Shown piece by piece: positions 14,269-22,446 of a DNA stretch of 37,543 nucleotides; the first letter of the stretch is position 1; the number at the start of each line of letters is the position of its first letter. A program made the position numbers and the translations under genes. Source of the DNA: a bacterium. Its GTDB lineage: Bacteria > Patescibacteriota > Andersenbacteria > UBA10190. The stretch is from NCBI GenBank assembly GCA_030698495.1, contig JAUYKA010000035.1, positions 72,778-110,320 on the forward strand, in the 5' to 3' direction. The notes under the pieces were generated by a model that did not search any database, was not told the origin of the DNA, and saw only the letters and a list, made by a program, of their open reading frames with translations.

Positions 14269-15315
14269 CTAGTGTACTTCCTCCTGGCGCAAAGCCAGAC
14301 CGATCGCGGTGGTAAAATGCATCGCGTCAGCCGGTGATATTGTGGCTGCCTTGCTTTCTCGCCCGACTACCAAGTTAATCAAAGAGTTGCCAAGCTGCAC
14401 CGGTACTGACGGGAATATCTCGCTAAATACATCAACCAAACCGGGTAAATTGGCCGCGCCGCCGGAAAGAAGCACGGTTTTAATTCCGTCAGGTAAATTC
14501 AATTGAGCAATTAGTTCCTGGGCTACTTTATGCACCTGCTCCACTAATTCCAAAGTCGCTTTGCGCAATGTTGCCGCCACTTGCGGATCTTTTTCGGTGG
14601 CTCGCAAACCCACTGAAGCCTTTTTCTCCGCCGCGATGGCCGGTTGAATCTTTAACTCCTGTGCCAAATTTTGCGTTAAATCGTCTCCGCCGCGCTGAAT
14701 GCTGCCCGTAAAGCGCATCGCTCCACGGTCAAAGAAAATAATATCAGTTGCCGTGGCTCCTAAATCAACCAGCAACACACCGCTTACATCAGCCGCGTCC
14801 AACGGCAGTAAACTTCTCACAATCGCCTGCGCCTCCAACTCCAAAGCCACCACGCGCAACCCAATCATATCCAACGCGCCCAACAGAGGATCAATAACAT
14901 CTCGTTGAGCCGCTCCAACCAGCACTTGTTGGCGATTGGCGTTCCCGCTTGTATTTATTAAAGGCTGCCAGTCTAAATAAACCCGGTCCAAGTCAAAAGG
15001 AATATGGTGACGAATCGCCCACTGCACCGCTTCATCCATCTCCCTGATACTCATCTTCGGCAACTCCAGCACGCGGACAAAAGACTGTGTTTCCGGAATA
15101 GACACCACAGCGGTTCTGGAAGATACCGGCATCGGTGTGCACTTGATCAGTGCCGCCTCAATCGTCTCTCCCATTACGACCGCGTCCTGAATTACACCTC
15201 GCCTCATTAAATTAGGCGCCAACGACGACCAACATACGGTGCGCAACTTAGGCGCCATACCTCCCGCCAGTTCCACTATTTTGATTGAACGTTCAGAAAC
15301 GTCTATACCGACCAT
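14269..15315 (-). CDS. PilM-like type IV pilus assembly ATPase, unit 2
   Basis: Actin-like cytoplasmic protein that binds the PilN N-terminus. Motifs are GIDVSERSIKIVEL (phosphate 1), VSIPETQSFVRVLELP, EMDEAVQWAIRHHIPFDLD (typical PilM), VDLGATATDI (phosphate 2) and LSGGAANLPGL (adenosine). The 348-aa length is normal. It starts at the conserved GID with ATG 15315; a GGGAGGGGAG tract lies about 30 nt upstream, too far for direct use. It is a paralogue of the gene at 16877-17899. Confidence 0.9.
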   Translation of the reverse strand: MVGIDVSERSIKIVELAGGMAPKLRTVCWSSLAPNLMRRGVIQDAVVMGETIEAALIKCTPMPVSSRTAVVSIPETQSFVRVLELPKMSIREMDEAVQWAIRHHIPFDLDRVYLDWQPLINTSGNANRQQVLVGAAQRDVIDPLLGALDMIGLRVVALELEAQAIVRSLLPLDAADVSGVLLVDLGATATDIIFFDRGAMRFTGSIQRGGDDLTQNLAQELKIQPAIAAEKKASVGLRATEKDPQVAATLRKATLELVEQVHKVAQELIAQLNLPDGIKTVLLSGGAANLPGLVDVFSEIFPSVPVQLGNSLINLVVGRESKAATISPADAMHFTTAIGLALRQEEVH

Positions 15316-15372
15316 CCTAGAATCTAAAAATTAAAAAATCTCCCCTCCCAACATTATAACACTTCGCCTGAT

Positions 15373-15699
15373 TCATTGTACGCTTCTGACAAAATATTCT
15401 CTGTCATCCAAAGGCAAGTCCATATTTTGTCTTTTATTACGCTCTTCCCGCCACGCCGTTAACTTATCAATCAAATCAATCCGCAATTGCGCGCCGTTAT
15501 CACTCGATACGCTTGCTGCCGTCTTTGGCCTCGCCACAAACAAAGACAACATTAGATATGTCGCCGCGATAACTAATGCCAGCAAAATCAGGCCGGACAA
15601 CCATCGATGGTATCTTAATAATAAAATATCGGGTAACCGGCGCCCGACCGCGCTGACTGCTTGCCACTTCTCCCGCAAGTTTTGCATCTCAATATCCAT
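15373..15699 (-). CDS. Pilus-operon membrane protein, fourth gene of unit 1
   Basis: Residues 1-34 are cytoplasmic, a membrane helix spans about 35-55, and the C-terminal 50 residues are extracytoplasmic and charged, ending DDREYFVRS. It is not a recognised family. It overlaps the pilO stop by 11 bp, so it is part of unit 1. The protein at 12464-12799 is its positional and probably homologous counterpart in unit 2. Confidence 0.65.
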   Translation of the reverse strand: MDIEMQNLREKWQAVSAVGRRLPDILLLRYHRWLSGLILLALVIAATYLMLSLFVARPKTAASVSSDNGAQLRIDLIDKLTAWREERNKRQNMDLPLDDREYFVRSVQ

Positions 15700-16339
15700 C
15701 GTTATTAACTATAGTTAATATTAACTGCGCGTCTAAAATACTGCTCGTCTTACTGGTTGACTCTCTGTCCACCCCATCTTCTCTATCCGGCACACTCATC
15801 AAAGCACTGCCCGATGCTTTAACTGCTCCCCGCACCAACCATTCTTTTACTGTTACCAAATAAGCTGAACGCTCGATCTGGCCCAAAAAATTAAGCAGGG
15901 CCAGCGGTTCTCCCGTAGCGTTTATCTTCAACCTTGCTTCCTTGAATGGTCCGGACCACGCTACCGGCATTCCCTGCTCATTACGTTTCACTTCCTCCAT
16001 TATCTCCGGTATCTTCAAAACCACCTTGTGATCCCCGGATAACCTTTCCAAATACCCGATAAAGTTGCCGATATTCTCACTCCTGGGCACCGACTCCTGT
16101 AAATCGACAAGTTTTTCTTGTTGACTTTCCAGCTCCCGTAAAAGCACCGCCTGACGCAGCGACGCTTCTGGTTCATTTTCCACAATCGCCTGCTTCACCG
16201 CTATTTGCGCCCGATATTTCTGCACAAACGAGAAAAAGTAAATCGACACCACGATAAGCAGTAGCAATACTAAAACCTCCGCTATCGCCTTTCTCGATAA
16301 GCTTTCTTTTACAACAATCTTCCGCTTCTTATCTGCCAT
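15689..16339 (-). CDS. PilO-like type IV pilus assembly protein, unit 1
   Basis: A basic cytoplasmic N-terminus, a membrane helix (about 19-38), a coiled coil (about 40-85) and then a PilO-type domain (ENIGNFIGYLERLSGDHKVVL). 216 aa. The topology and the position between pilN and the fourth gene match the unit 2 PilO (12799-13389), though sequence similarity by eye is low. ATG at 16339 is 2 bp from the pilN stop. Confidence 0.75.
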   Translation of the reverse strand: MADKKRKIVVKESLSRKAIAEVLVLLLLIVVSIYFFSFVQKYRAQIAVKQAIVENEPEASLRQAVLLRELESQQEKLVDLQESVPRSENIGNFIGYLERLSGDHKVVLKIPEIMEEVKRNEQGMPVAWSGPFKEARLKINATGEPLALLNFLGQIERSAYLVTVKEWLVRGAVKASGSALMSVPDREDGVDRESTSKTSSILDAQLILTIVNNDGY

Positions 16340-16341
16340 GG

Positions 16342-16866
16342 CTATTTTCTAATAATCGTAAACTTAAAACTAACCTCATCGCCGGTAGTAAAATTACTCA
16401 ACGGCGCTTCAACTTTTTCCACCCACGACAGCCCTTCTAGATACCGCTGATATGCGGCTACCGACTCGCGCTTTTGAAAAACCCCCTTCATCACCAACCC
16501 ACCTTCCTTACTATTCAGACCGATTTCCGTCAATTCTATCTCCGGCGGCAGTCCGTTCAGCGCCTCTGCCGCCAGCGGCAACCATAGTTGTTGCTGCTCC
16601 ACTCTGCTCTCAAAAGAGGCAAGATAAAGATTAGTTTCCTTTAGCCGCTTTTCCGTTTGATCGTCACCGCTAAGCTGATGAGTCGTTGCTTCACCTATCG
16701 TTTGATCCGTAAACACCACCACCACGTATGCCGAAAAAATTACTAGCAGACAGACAAACACCGACAAAATCAATAATCTGATCAAGCGATCGGCGTCCCG
16801 CCATAACAACCTCTTATGTCGTCTGTCCAAAATCTGCGGCGGCAGTAAGTTAATATCTTCTTTCAT
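16342..16866 (-). CDS. PilN-like type IV pilus assembly protein, unit 1
   Basis: Begins MKEDINLLPPQI, the PilN motif that docks into PilM. A membrane helix (about 30-52) is followed by a coiled coil and a C-terminal domain with ELTEIGLNSKEGGLVMKGVF, the usual PilN strand pattern. 174 aa, normal. It is 10 bp after pilM of the same unit. Confidence 0.85.
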   Translation of the reverse strand: MKEDINLLPPQILDRRHKRLLWRDADRLIRLLILSVFVCLLVIFSAYVVVVFTDQTIGEATTHQLSGDDQTEKRLKETNLYLASFESRVEQQQLWLPLAAEALNGLPPEIELTEIGLNSKEGGLVMKGVFQKRESVAAYQRYLEGLSWVEKVEAPLSNFTTGDEVSFKFTIIRK

Positions 16867-16876
16867 AATATCAACT

Positions 16877-17899
16877 TCAAAGTATCACCGGCCTAAGCGC
16901 CAGCCCCAGCGCCGTTGAATAATGAACCGATTCGGCCAATCCCATCGGTTGAGTGGGATCGCCCGTCGGCATGATGTTAACCCAAGGATTACCGCGCTGG
17001 ATATGCACATTGTCAAAATAACGCAGAAAAACAGCATCCAACCCGGGCAGATTCGATCCTCCTCCGGTTAAAAGGACTTCATTAATCCAGCGATCTTTTC
17101 TGGGTCGAGTATAATACTCGACGATGCCGTGAGCCTCCGCCACTAAAGCTTCTAAATCAGCTTTGATACGCTGATACATTTTCTCCGGTACGGCGCTTTC
17201 CGACTGCGTCGAAATCTTCTTAATCTGTTCCTGTTCAATCTCGGACAAATTTGCCAATACCCCCTCCACCCCCCGGCTTAAGCTGGCCGAGAACCGAATC
17301 GTACCGCGATCGTGAATCACCACATTTGTGGTATCACTGCCCAAATCAACTACCAACAATCCGGCCCGCCGGGACAACTCCGGCGAAATTAAAGCCCTGA
17401 TAAACGCCTGACTTTCTAATTCCAAAGCCGCCACATCTAGCCCTAACGATGACAAAACACTCCACAACGGATCCACCACTTTTTTCTCCGCCGCGCCCAC
17501 CAATACCTCATGCTTGCCGCTTGTCTTTTTATCGCTCCGTCTAACCCACTGCCAATCCAAATAAACATTTTCCAGTCCGAAAGGTATATGCTGCGCCACC
17601 TCCCACTGCACCGCTTCACCTATTTCCGATTCATCCATAGTTGGTATTTGCACAACCTGCAAGAAAGATTCCGCCTCCGGAATTGAAGCTACTACCGCGT
17701 CCTTCACACGCAACGACAGTTTGCCCCGCCGAAACAATTCCACTATTGCTTTCTGCACCGCCTCCGGCGTCTTTACTACTCCACGCTCAATCACCCCTTC
17801 CGGCAAATCCACCCAGCTGTAAGTCTCCAGACGATGCTGTCTGTCGTTACCCAAACGCACCATTTTTATTGAACGCTCCGATATATCAATACCGATCAT
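16877..17899 (-). CDS. PilM-like type IV pilus assembly ATPase, unit 1
   Basis: Actin-like PilM with GIDISERSIKMVRL, ASIPEAESFLQVVQIP, EIGEAVQWEVAQHIPFGLENVY, VDLGSDTTNVV and LTGGGSNLPGL, each matching its paralogue at 14269-15315. The open frame continues to a TTG at 17911, but the ATG at 17899 begins right at GID. 340 aa. A TATACT box (17930-17935) lies 30 bp upstream, so this gene probably heads the run of pil genes down to the ROK kinase. Confidence 0.9.
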   Translation of the reverse strand: MIGIDISERSIKMVRLGNDRQHRLETYSWVDLPEGVIERGVVKTPEAVQKAIVELFRRGKLSLRVKDAVVASIPEAESFLQVVQIPTMDESEIGEAVQWEVAQHIPFGLENVYLDWQWVRRSDKKTSGKHEVLVGAAEKKVVDPLWSVLSSLGLDVAALELESQAFIRALISPELSRRAGLLVVDLGSDTTNVVIHDRGTIRFSASLSRGVEGVLANLSEIEQEQIKKISTQSESAVPEKMYQRIKADLEALVAEAHGIVEYYTRPRKDRWINEVLLTGGGSNLPGLDAVFLRYFDNVHIQRGNPWVNIMPTGDPTQPMGLAESVHYSTALGLALRPVIL

Positions 17900-17929
17900 A
17901 CAAAATTCCAAAGTTTATTAGACAACTAT

Positions 17930-17935
17930 AGTATA
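17930..17935 (-). promoter_or_regulatory. Likely -10 box of the pil operon
   Basis: TATACT on the minus strand, 30 bp upstream of the first pilM. No convincing -35 is visible at 17 bp. The 9-bp repeat array A lies just upstream and separates this operon from the PilX-like gene. Confidence 0.4.
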
Positions 17936-17963
17936 ACTCATCATCCCCGGTTTATACATTTGT

Positions 17964-18058
17964 AAAGAAGTAAATACAGTAAATTCAGCAAGTACAGTGA
18001 ATACAGCTACTGTATTTACTTAATTTACTGCTCTCGCTGTATTTACTGTAATCACTGT
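17964..18058. repeat. 9-bp repeat array A (inverted arrangement)
   Basis: Degenerate tandem 9-mers of the type GTRAATACA on the left half and their complement TGTATTTAC on the right half meet near 18007-18010, so the array can fold into an imperfect hairpin. The stop codon of the PilX-like gene (TGA at 18052-18054) is itself inside the repeat. It may act as a bidirectional terminator. Confidence 0.7.
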
Positions 18059-19476
18059 TCCTCCTCCCAAGAAATAAACTCATACTGCCCGCTGGTGGGG
18101 AAATACGGCGGCGGCGCGTATCTAAAGTTATAGTCATAAGACCGCGTTACCTCTGGATAACCGCTGGTAACATCGTCGCTACCGCCCACCCAAGTCACAT
18201 CCACCGTCAACACGTTCATTGCTATCATTCCGTAGATTGTCAGACTAGTCTTTATGGCGTGTTCCGCCGTATCACCGGAATTTTCGTAAAAACGCCGGCC
18301 GAAACCTCCTTTCTGCGCCACAAACGCTCCATTCATTTCCAACACGTCATCCGCCCCTGACCAGGGAATTAAAATATCCCGCTGCGCTATTACCCCCAGT
18401 GCCCGGCTGCCGTCCTTGACGCCATCATAAGTCAGCGATCCGTTTATAATCACGTCCACGTTCGTTCCATTCGCATCGGGAAACACCCCTGCCCCCACCG
18501 TCACCCTGGTGTGCACGTGTCCCTCTATCCACAATGTGTCTTCAAAATACAGCGCGCCCGCGTCCGGTATATCTTTGGTTTCAATAAACTCCTCCTCGGC
18601 AATATCATGTGATAGTTTCTCCCGCTTTTGCACACCGTTCACAATTGCCTTTGACCAAATCTTCGGCGCCTTCTCCGTCACTCGGTAAACCGTATAAGTA
18701 TTATTCTCATTTAACACCAGGTGATATCCTTCGGCGTGAGAAGAATCATAATATGACCCCGCCTCATCCGCGACTTCTTGAATATTAAGCAAATCCAACG
18801 TTAGCCCCGCGTAGTTGACCGGCGCCACCGGATACTCCCACAACTCCTGTATCTGCCCCGCCCCCCAAACGCCGGGCTTTATCAGACCAGAACCACACCC
18901 ATGATACCACTTACAAGTGTATGTTTCCTTGGCGCTAGTCATTTTACTATCAGACGTTCCGTCCATCCGAATACCTCCATTGGCGTGCACCACGCCATGC
19001 AATACGTCCATCGGGCCAAACCAGTAGTCGTCATTATAAACCGCACTGTACTGCGCTAGCGACGGCCGGCCGTACCGCGCCTTTAACGTCACTTCCCGAT
19101 GCGGCAGCGCCGCTGTTTGCCCCACGGAAGTAATAGTCACCGCTGTGCTACCCGTCGTCGGCTCGGTAAAACTGACATCGTACTCACCTAAGCTCCCCGC
19201 CAGCTGGTCATTTACTTCTCTTGTTTCCGAAGCGTAGTTCTCCGGATTATGCGCCAAGCGCCACCGGGCGTAATTTAAACCGGCCTCCGCTATTTGAAAC
19301 GCCTCCTCATCCTGCGCCTGTATTACACTCTCGTGATAGGTACGATTAACTAATCCTGTCAGCGCAATAAAAATCACCGCGAACATAAACACAAAAACCA
19401 TCGTCATAATCAAAAGCCCACCACGCTGACACGGCCCAGTAACCGATCCACGGCTCCATAAAAAAATCCTCCCCAT
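18052..19476 (-). CDS. PilX-like minor pilin with large ectodomain, 474 aa
   Basis: The N-terminus has a basic stretch, then QRGG followed by a long hydrophobic helix (LLIMTMVFVFMFAVIFIALTG) and the AEAGLNYARWRLA motif typical of PilX-like prepilins. Residues 110-474 form a predicted beta-rich ectodomain containing PMDVLHGVVHANGGIRMDG and VDVIINGSLTYDG, as in PilX-associated surface proteins. The track starts at TTG 19479; the adjacent ATG at 19476 is better. It lies 8 nt after a TATAAT box, so the mRNA may be leaderless. It is separated from PMT and pilM by repeat arrays B and A. Confidence 0.75.
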   Translation of the reverse strand: MGRIFLWSRGSVTGPCQRGGLLIMTMVFVFMFAVIFIALTGLVNRTYHESVIQAQDEEAFQIAEAGLNYARWRLAHNPENYASETREVNDQLAGSLGEYDVSFTEPTTGSTAVTITSVGQTAALPHREVTLKARYGRPSLAQYSAVYNDDYWFGPMDVLHGVVHANGGIRMDGTSDSKMTSAKETYTCKWYHGCGSGLIKPGVWGAGQIQELWEYPVAPVNYAGLTLDLLNIQEVADEAGSYYDSSHAEGYHLVLNENNTYTVYRVTEKAPKIWSKAIVNGVQKREKLSHDIAEEEFIETKDIPDAGALYFEDTLWIEGHVHTRVTVGAGVFPDANGTNVDVIINGSLTYDGVKDGSRALGVIAQRDILIPWSGADDVLEMNGAFVAQKGGFGRRFYENSGDTAEHAIKTSLTIYGMIAMNVLTVDVTWVGGSDDVTSGYPEVTRSYDYNFRYAPPPYFPTSGQYEFISWEEEQ

Positions 19477-19489
19477 CAATAACCATTAT

Positions 19490-19634
19490 AAGTAAATAAA
19501 GTAAATACAGCGAGGACAGCAAGTTCAGTTAATACAGTAAATACAGCGAGGACAGTGAATACAGCTGCTGTACTCGCTGTATTTACTTAATTCACTGTAT
19601 TCACTGTATTCACTGAATTTACTGTATTTACTGG
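19490..19634. repeat. 9-bp repeat array B (inverted arrangement)
   Basis: About sixteen degenerate 9-mers (TGTATTTAC, TGTATTCAC, TGTACTCGC, GTGAATACA and relatives). The left part is in GTAAATACA orientation and the right part in TGTATTTAC orientation, with the switch at about 19562-19570. It fills the space between the PMT stop and the PilX-like start. Confidence 0.75.
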
Positions 19635-19636
19635 TG

Positions 19637-21202
19637 TCACCGCCAACTCCTAAGCCAAAACAGGTTATCAGCCCACCATGTCGGCACAGCCAAACCGTAT
19701 GTCAGCGGACTAAACACTACAAACACAATTGCCACTGCTATCAAAACAGTGATCCACACCTTCCTCCGACGCGACTCGTCCCACCCGGCCGTATCGAACG
19801 CGCGCTGCAGCCATAACACCACAATCAACATCGCGAAGATAAGCGCCGTAAAATAATGATATAAAAACAACGCTCGCGGCACGTCAATTAAAGGTCCCAA
19901 AGCAATAACATACCCCATTACAGGTATCCACAAATTAACCGAGCTCACTGTATTTACTGTCCTTGCCTTGCCCGCCATAGCTTTATGCGAAGGCGAGGCC
20001 TTGCCCGCCATAGCTTTATGCGAAGGCTGGGCCTTGCCCGCCATAGCTTTATGCGAAGGCTGGGCTGTATTCACTGTATTTACTGAATTCACTGTACTCG
20101 CTGTCCGGTCCTGTCCGTACCGAACTACCGACAAAACAATAATTATTAACAACATAAGATTTGTTCCCCACCAAACCAGCGGATTACCAAGCAAATAAAT
20201 CATCCGCCCGGCTTCCTGCCAGTAAAAGATGGGACGCTCCATTAAAAGCCAGCTCCACCAGGCACTGGCGTAAGGATGCGTCGCCGTCAGATGATAATTG
20301 GCATCAAACATAACCTTATGCAGCGCGACCGTCTCTCTGATAAACGTTATCGGCAGTGCCCCGCCGGAAAAATCCGGCCTGTAAAAAGCGTCGCCGCCTC
20401 CCGGCGCGGACAACAGCGCGAAATGCAACGCCCAACCGGCCGCATAAACAACAGACGCGCAAAAAACAATCAACAGTCCCGCTAAAATATAATGGCGTAT
20501 CATTCTGTATTTACTGTCCTCGCTTTGCCCGCCATAGCCTCTGGCGAAGGCCGGGCTGTCCTCGCTAAAACATGTCCGCAGCAACCGCACCGCTATAATC
20601 ACACCCAGCAATCCCAGTATCGCCAAGCCGGTAAACTTTACCCCAACCGCCAAACCCGCCCAACCGCCGGCCAAACCGAAACCAACCCAGCGCTTCCACC
20701 CATACCATTTTTCATCCGACTTTAAGAACAGTAACAAACTGCTAAAAATCGCTAACAACAATATACTGTCCAGTGAAATCAACCGTGCTTGCACCGTCAA
20801 AGCATTATCCAATAGAACCAAACCTGCCGATGCCGCCGCCGCCCAGGGCCGCGCTCCCAACTGTCTGGCTAACCAAAATACGACTAGAGGCAATAAAGTG
20901 CCCGCCAATGCCGGTACAAAACGCAGCGCCGTTATCGGCACACTGCCATACGGCTCCCCGATATGATCGAAATCAAACCCGCCTCGGTATCCCCCTAAAT
21001 ACGCGACGCCCGCGACTAATAACTTGGCGTGCGGCGGATGAATATCAAAAAACCGCTCACCGGTACAGCAATATGCCGTGACAAACTTGCCAAAATGCAC
21101 CTCGTCAAACACCACCTCGCGCGGCTTGTTCAAACTAATAAAATGCAGTGCCAGACTGACTACCAGCAGCCCAATAATCAGCCATTTATCAGTTTTGCTC
21201 AT
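19637..21202 (-). CDS. PMT-family (GT39) protein O-mannosyltransferase with in-frame repeat insertions
   Basis: Polytopic glycosyltransferase that moves mannose from a polyprenyl phosphate to Ser/Thr of secreted proteins. The catalytic motif is VFDEVHFGKF (Asp33, Glu34), followed by FFDIHPPHAKLL; about ten hydrophobic segments follow. Two loop insertions are made of DNA repeats that also occur between genes: residues about 212-230 and about 366-420. The second encodes VNT/VNS units from 9-mers and three 11-residue copies of the type AQPSHKAMAGK. Both keep the frame. It lies among pilin genes, which suggests pilins as substrates (inference). 521 aa is close to family length once inserts are counted. 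Confidence 0.85.
   Translation of the reverse strand: MSKTDKWLIIGLLVVSLALHFISLNKPREVVFDEVHFGKFVTAYCCTGERFFDIHPPHAKLLVAGVAYLGGYRGGFDFDHIGEPYGSVPITALRFVPALAGTLLPLVVFWLARQLGARPWAAAASAGLVLLDNALTVQARLISLDSILLLAIFSSLLLFLKSDEKWYGWKRWVGFGLAGGWAGLAVGVKFTGLAILGLLGVIIAVRLLRTCFSEDSPAFARGYGGQSEDSKYRMIRHYILAGLLIVFCASVVYAAGWALHFALLSAPGGGDAFYRPDFSGGALPITFIRETVALHKVMFDANYHLTATHPYASAWWSWLLMERPIFYWQEAGRMIYLLGNPLVWWGTNLMLLIIIVLSVVRYGQDRTASTVNSVNTVNTAQPSHKAMAGKAQPSHKAMAGKASPSHKAMAGKARTVNTVSSVNLWIPVMGYVIALGPLIDVPRALFLYHYFTALIFAMLIVVLWLQRAFDTAGWDESRRRKVWITVLIAVAIVFVVFSPLTYGLAVPTWWADNLFWLRSWR
19944..20106. repeat. Repeat array C inside the PMT gene (9-mers plus three REP-like units, 33-bp period)
   Basis: 9-mers (TCACTGTATTTACTGTCC) flank three REP-like units starting at 19965, 19998 and 20031. 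The unit reads GCCTTGCCCGCCATAGC and then TTTATGCGAAGGC. The 33-bp period equals 11 codons. The flank to the right holds more 9-mers up to TGTACTCGCTGTCC. Confidence 0.85.
20513..20567. repeat. Second repeat insertion inside the PMT gene
   Basis: 9-mers (TGTATTTAC, TGTCCTCGC) flank one diverged REP-like unit with TTTGCCCGCCATAGCC and CTGGCGAAGGCCGGGC. It encodes residues about 212-230 of the PMT protein in frame. Confidence 0.75.
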
Positions 21203-21250
21203 AAAAACAAACTAACTCAATATCCCTTAAAACAGCAAGCGCAATAGCTG

Positions 21251-21281
21251 TGTTACTGTATTCACTGTGTATTTACTGTAT
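21251..21281. repeat. 9-bp repeat array D at the PilW-like stop
   Basis: Short array of TGTATTCAC/TGTATTTAC units that ends at the stop codon of the PilW-like gene (TAA at 21281-21283). Confidence 0.6.
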
Positions 21282-22345
21282 TAAGGACACTGGCAAGCAA
21301 ACTGTCCTGTTGACCCAGCTGAAAAACAAGACGGGGGATTACTGTAGGCTGTCCCTTTTATATACATGCCACACGTTGTTCCGTTCCAACAATCCCTAAA
21401 CAAATCCGAGTATTCGTTAACAGTCACATTGTTCACAATATCTGCTTCATCAACATTTGCCGGAATACCACTTCCGCCACACACACAGTAAGCGTTTACC
21501 GTATTGCCCACAGAATTTCCATTAAAACCAACCGACCAATCACAACAACTTTCCTGCAAGGGCTCAACTCCGGGATCACAATAACTGCTGCACTGATAAA
21601 AAGCGTCGTAAGCAAAATCACCAAAATAATCCAGCGACCCCAAGGCTTTGCTTTCCGGCTCATAACATTGCTTTTCCCCACAATCCCCCTCCTCACAAAC
21701 CTCGCTCCTCACCGTAACTCTTGTGCTTAACTCGTAAGCCGACGGTTCTTGTTGCTCATTTACGTCAACTACCAAATCAACCCCCACCTGCACTACATCT
21801 GACAGTGATCCCGAACTTATTGTCCCATCTGCATCCGGCTCAATTTTGTTGCCAGCTATGTCATAATAGCTAAATACCGGTGTTACCGACTCCTGGTTAC
21901 GCACGGTTCTTGCTATTATCTGCGCCGCTTCCGGCGTTTCACTACAAGTCGCGTTCATTTGTATAACTTGTCTCATCAAATCAGACGATCCCTCATCAAG
22001 GTAATAATGAACCTTTTCCGGAGTAGCATCCTCATCCGTATTACTAATAACCATGACACCGGTATTACTCGCCGCCACCAGCCAATCAGAGTCAGTATAG
22101 CCATCATCGTTGCAATCAACCGGCCGGGAATTGCGAATTGTATCGCTCATCCTTTCCAATTGAATACGAGCGTCTTCTGTCGTACGTGTTTGCTCTACTT
22201 GTTCCCGCGAAATATTAAAAGCCCGCCCAACAAACATCACTAACGCAATAATTAATATTGATCCTACCGCAATAACCATTAGCAGCTCCACCAGAGACAA
22301 TCCTAATTGCCGCTTATTAAAATCAAATATCTTCCTCTTATTCAT
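21281..22345 (-). CDS. PilW-like minor pilin, cassette 2
   Basis: Type IV prepilin: basic leader, then QLG followed by LSLVELLMVIAVG with the conserved Glu at +5, and a long N-terminal helix. The ectodomain (about residues 60-354) contains a RPVDCNDDGYTD segment and a cysteine-rich C-terminal part with the CCDWSVGF and YRDCWNGTxCG-type motifs (here FRDCWNGTTCG). It is paralogous along its whole length to the gene at 30332-31372. Upstream in-frame codons reach a GTG at 22390, but ATG 22345 (MNKRKIF) is 7 nt from a TATAAT box; ATG 22351 is the alternative. Confidence 0.82.
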   Translation of the reverse strand: MNKRKIFDFNKRQLGLSLVELLMVIAVGSILIIALVMFVGRAFNISREQVEQTRTTEDARIQLERMSDTIRNSRPVDCNDDGYTDSDWLVAASNTGVMVISNTDEDATPEKVHYYLDEGSSDLMRQVIQMNATCSETPEAAQIIARTVRNQESVTPVFSYYDIAGNKIEPDADGTISSGSLSDVVQVGVDLVVDVNEQQEPSAYELSTRVTVRSEVCEEGDCGEKQCYEPESKALGSLDYFGDFAYDAFYQCSSYCDPGVEPLQESCCDWSVGFNGNSVGNTVNAYCVCGGSGIPANVDEADIVNNVTVNEYSDLFRDCWNGTTCGMYIKGTAYSNPPSCFSAGSTGQFACQCP

Positions 22346-22446
22346 CTCCATAATTATAGCATCAATTACAGCCGCTATGGATAAATACACAATTTCACAT
22401 TGCCCTTAATCGCCAAACAACGTTAAACTTAAATACAGACAAGACA

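Noticed and set aside
19965-20063. CRISPR-like array (three 33-bp repeats)
   Set aside because: Repeats follow each other with no unique spacers, and the stretch is coding; there is no cas gene. The same holds for 30231-30330.
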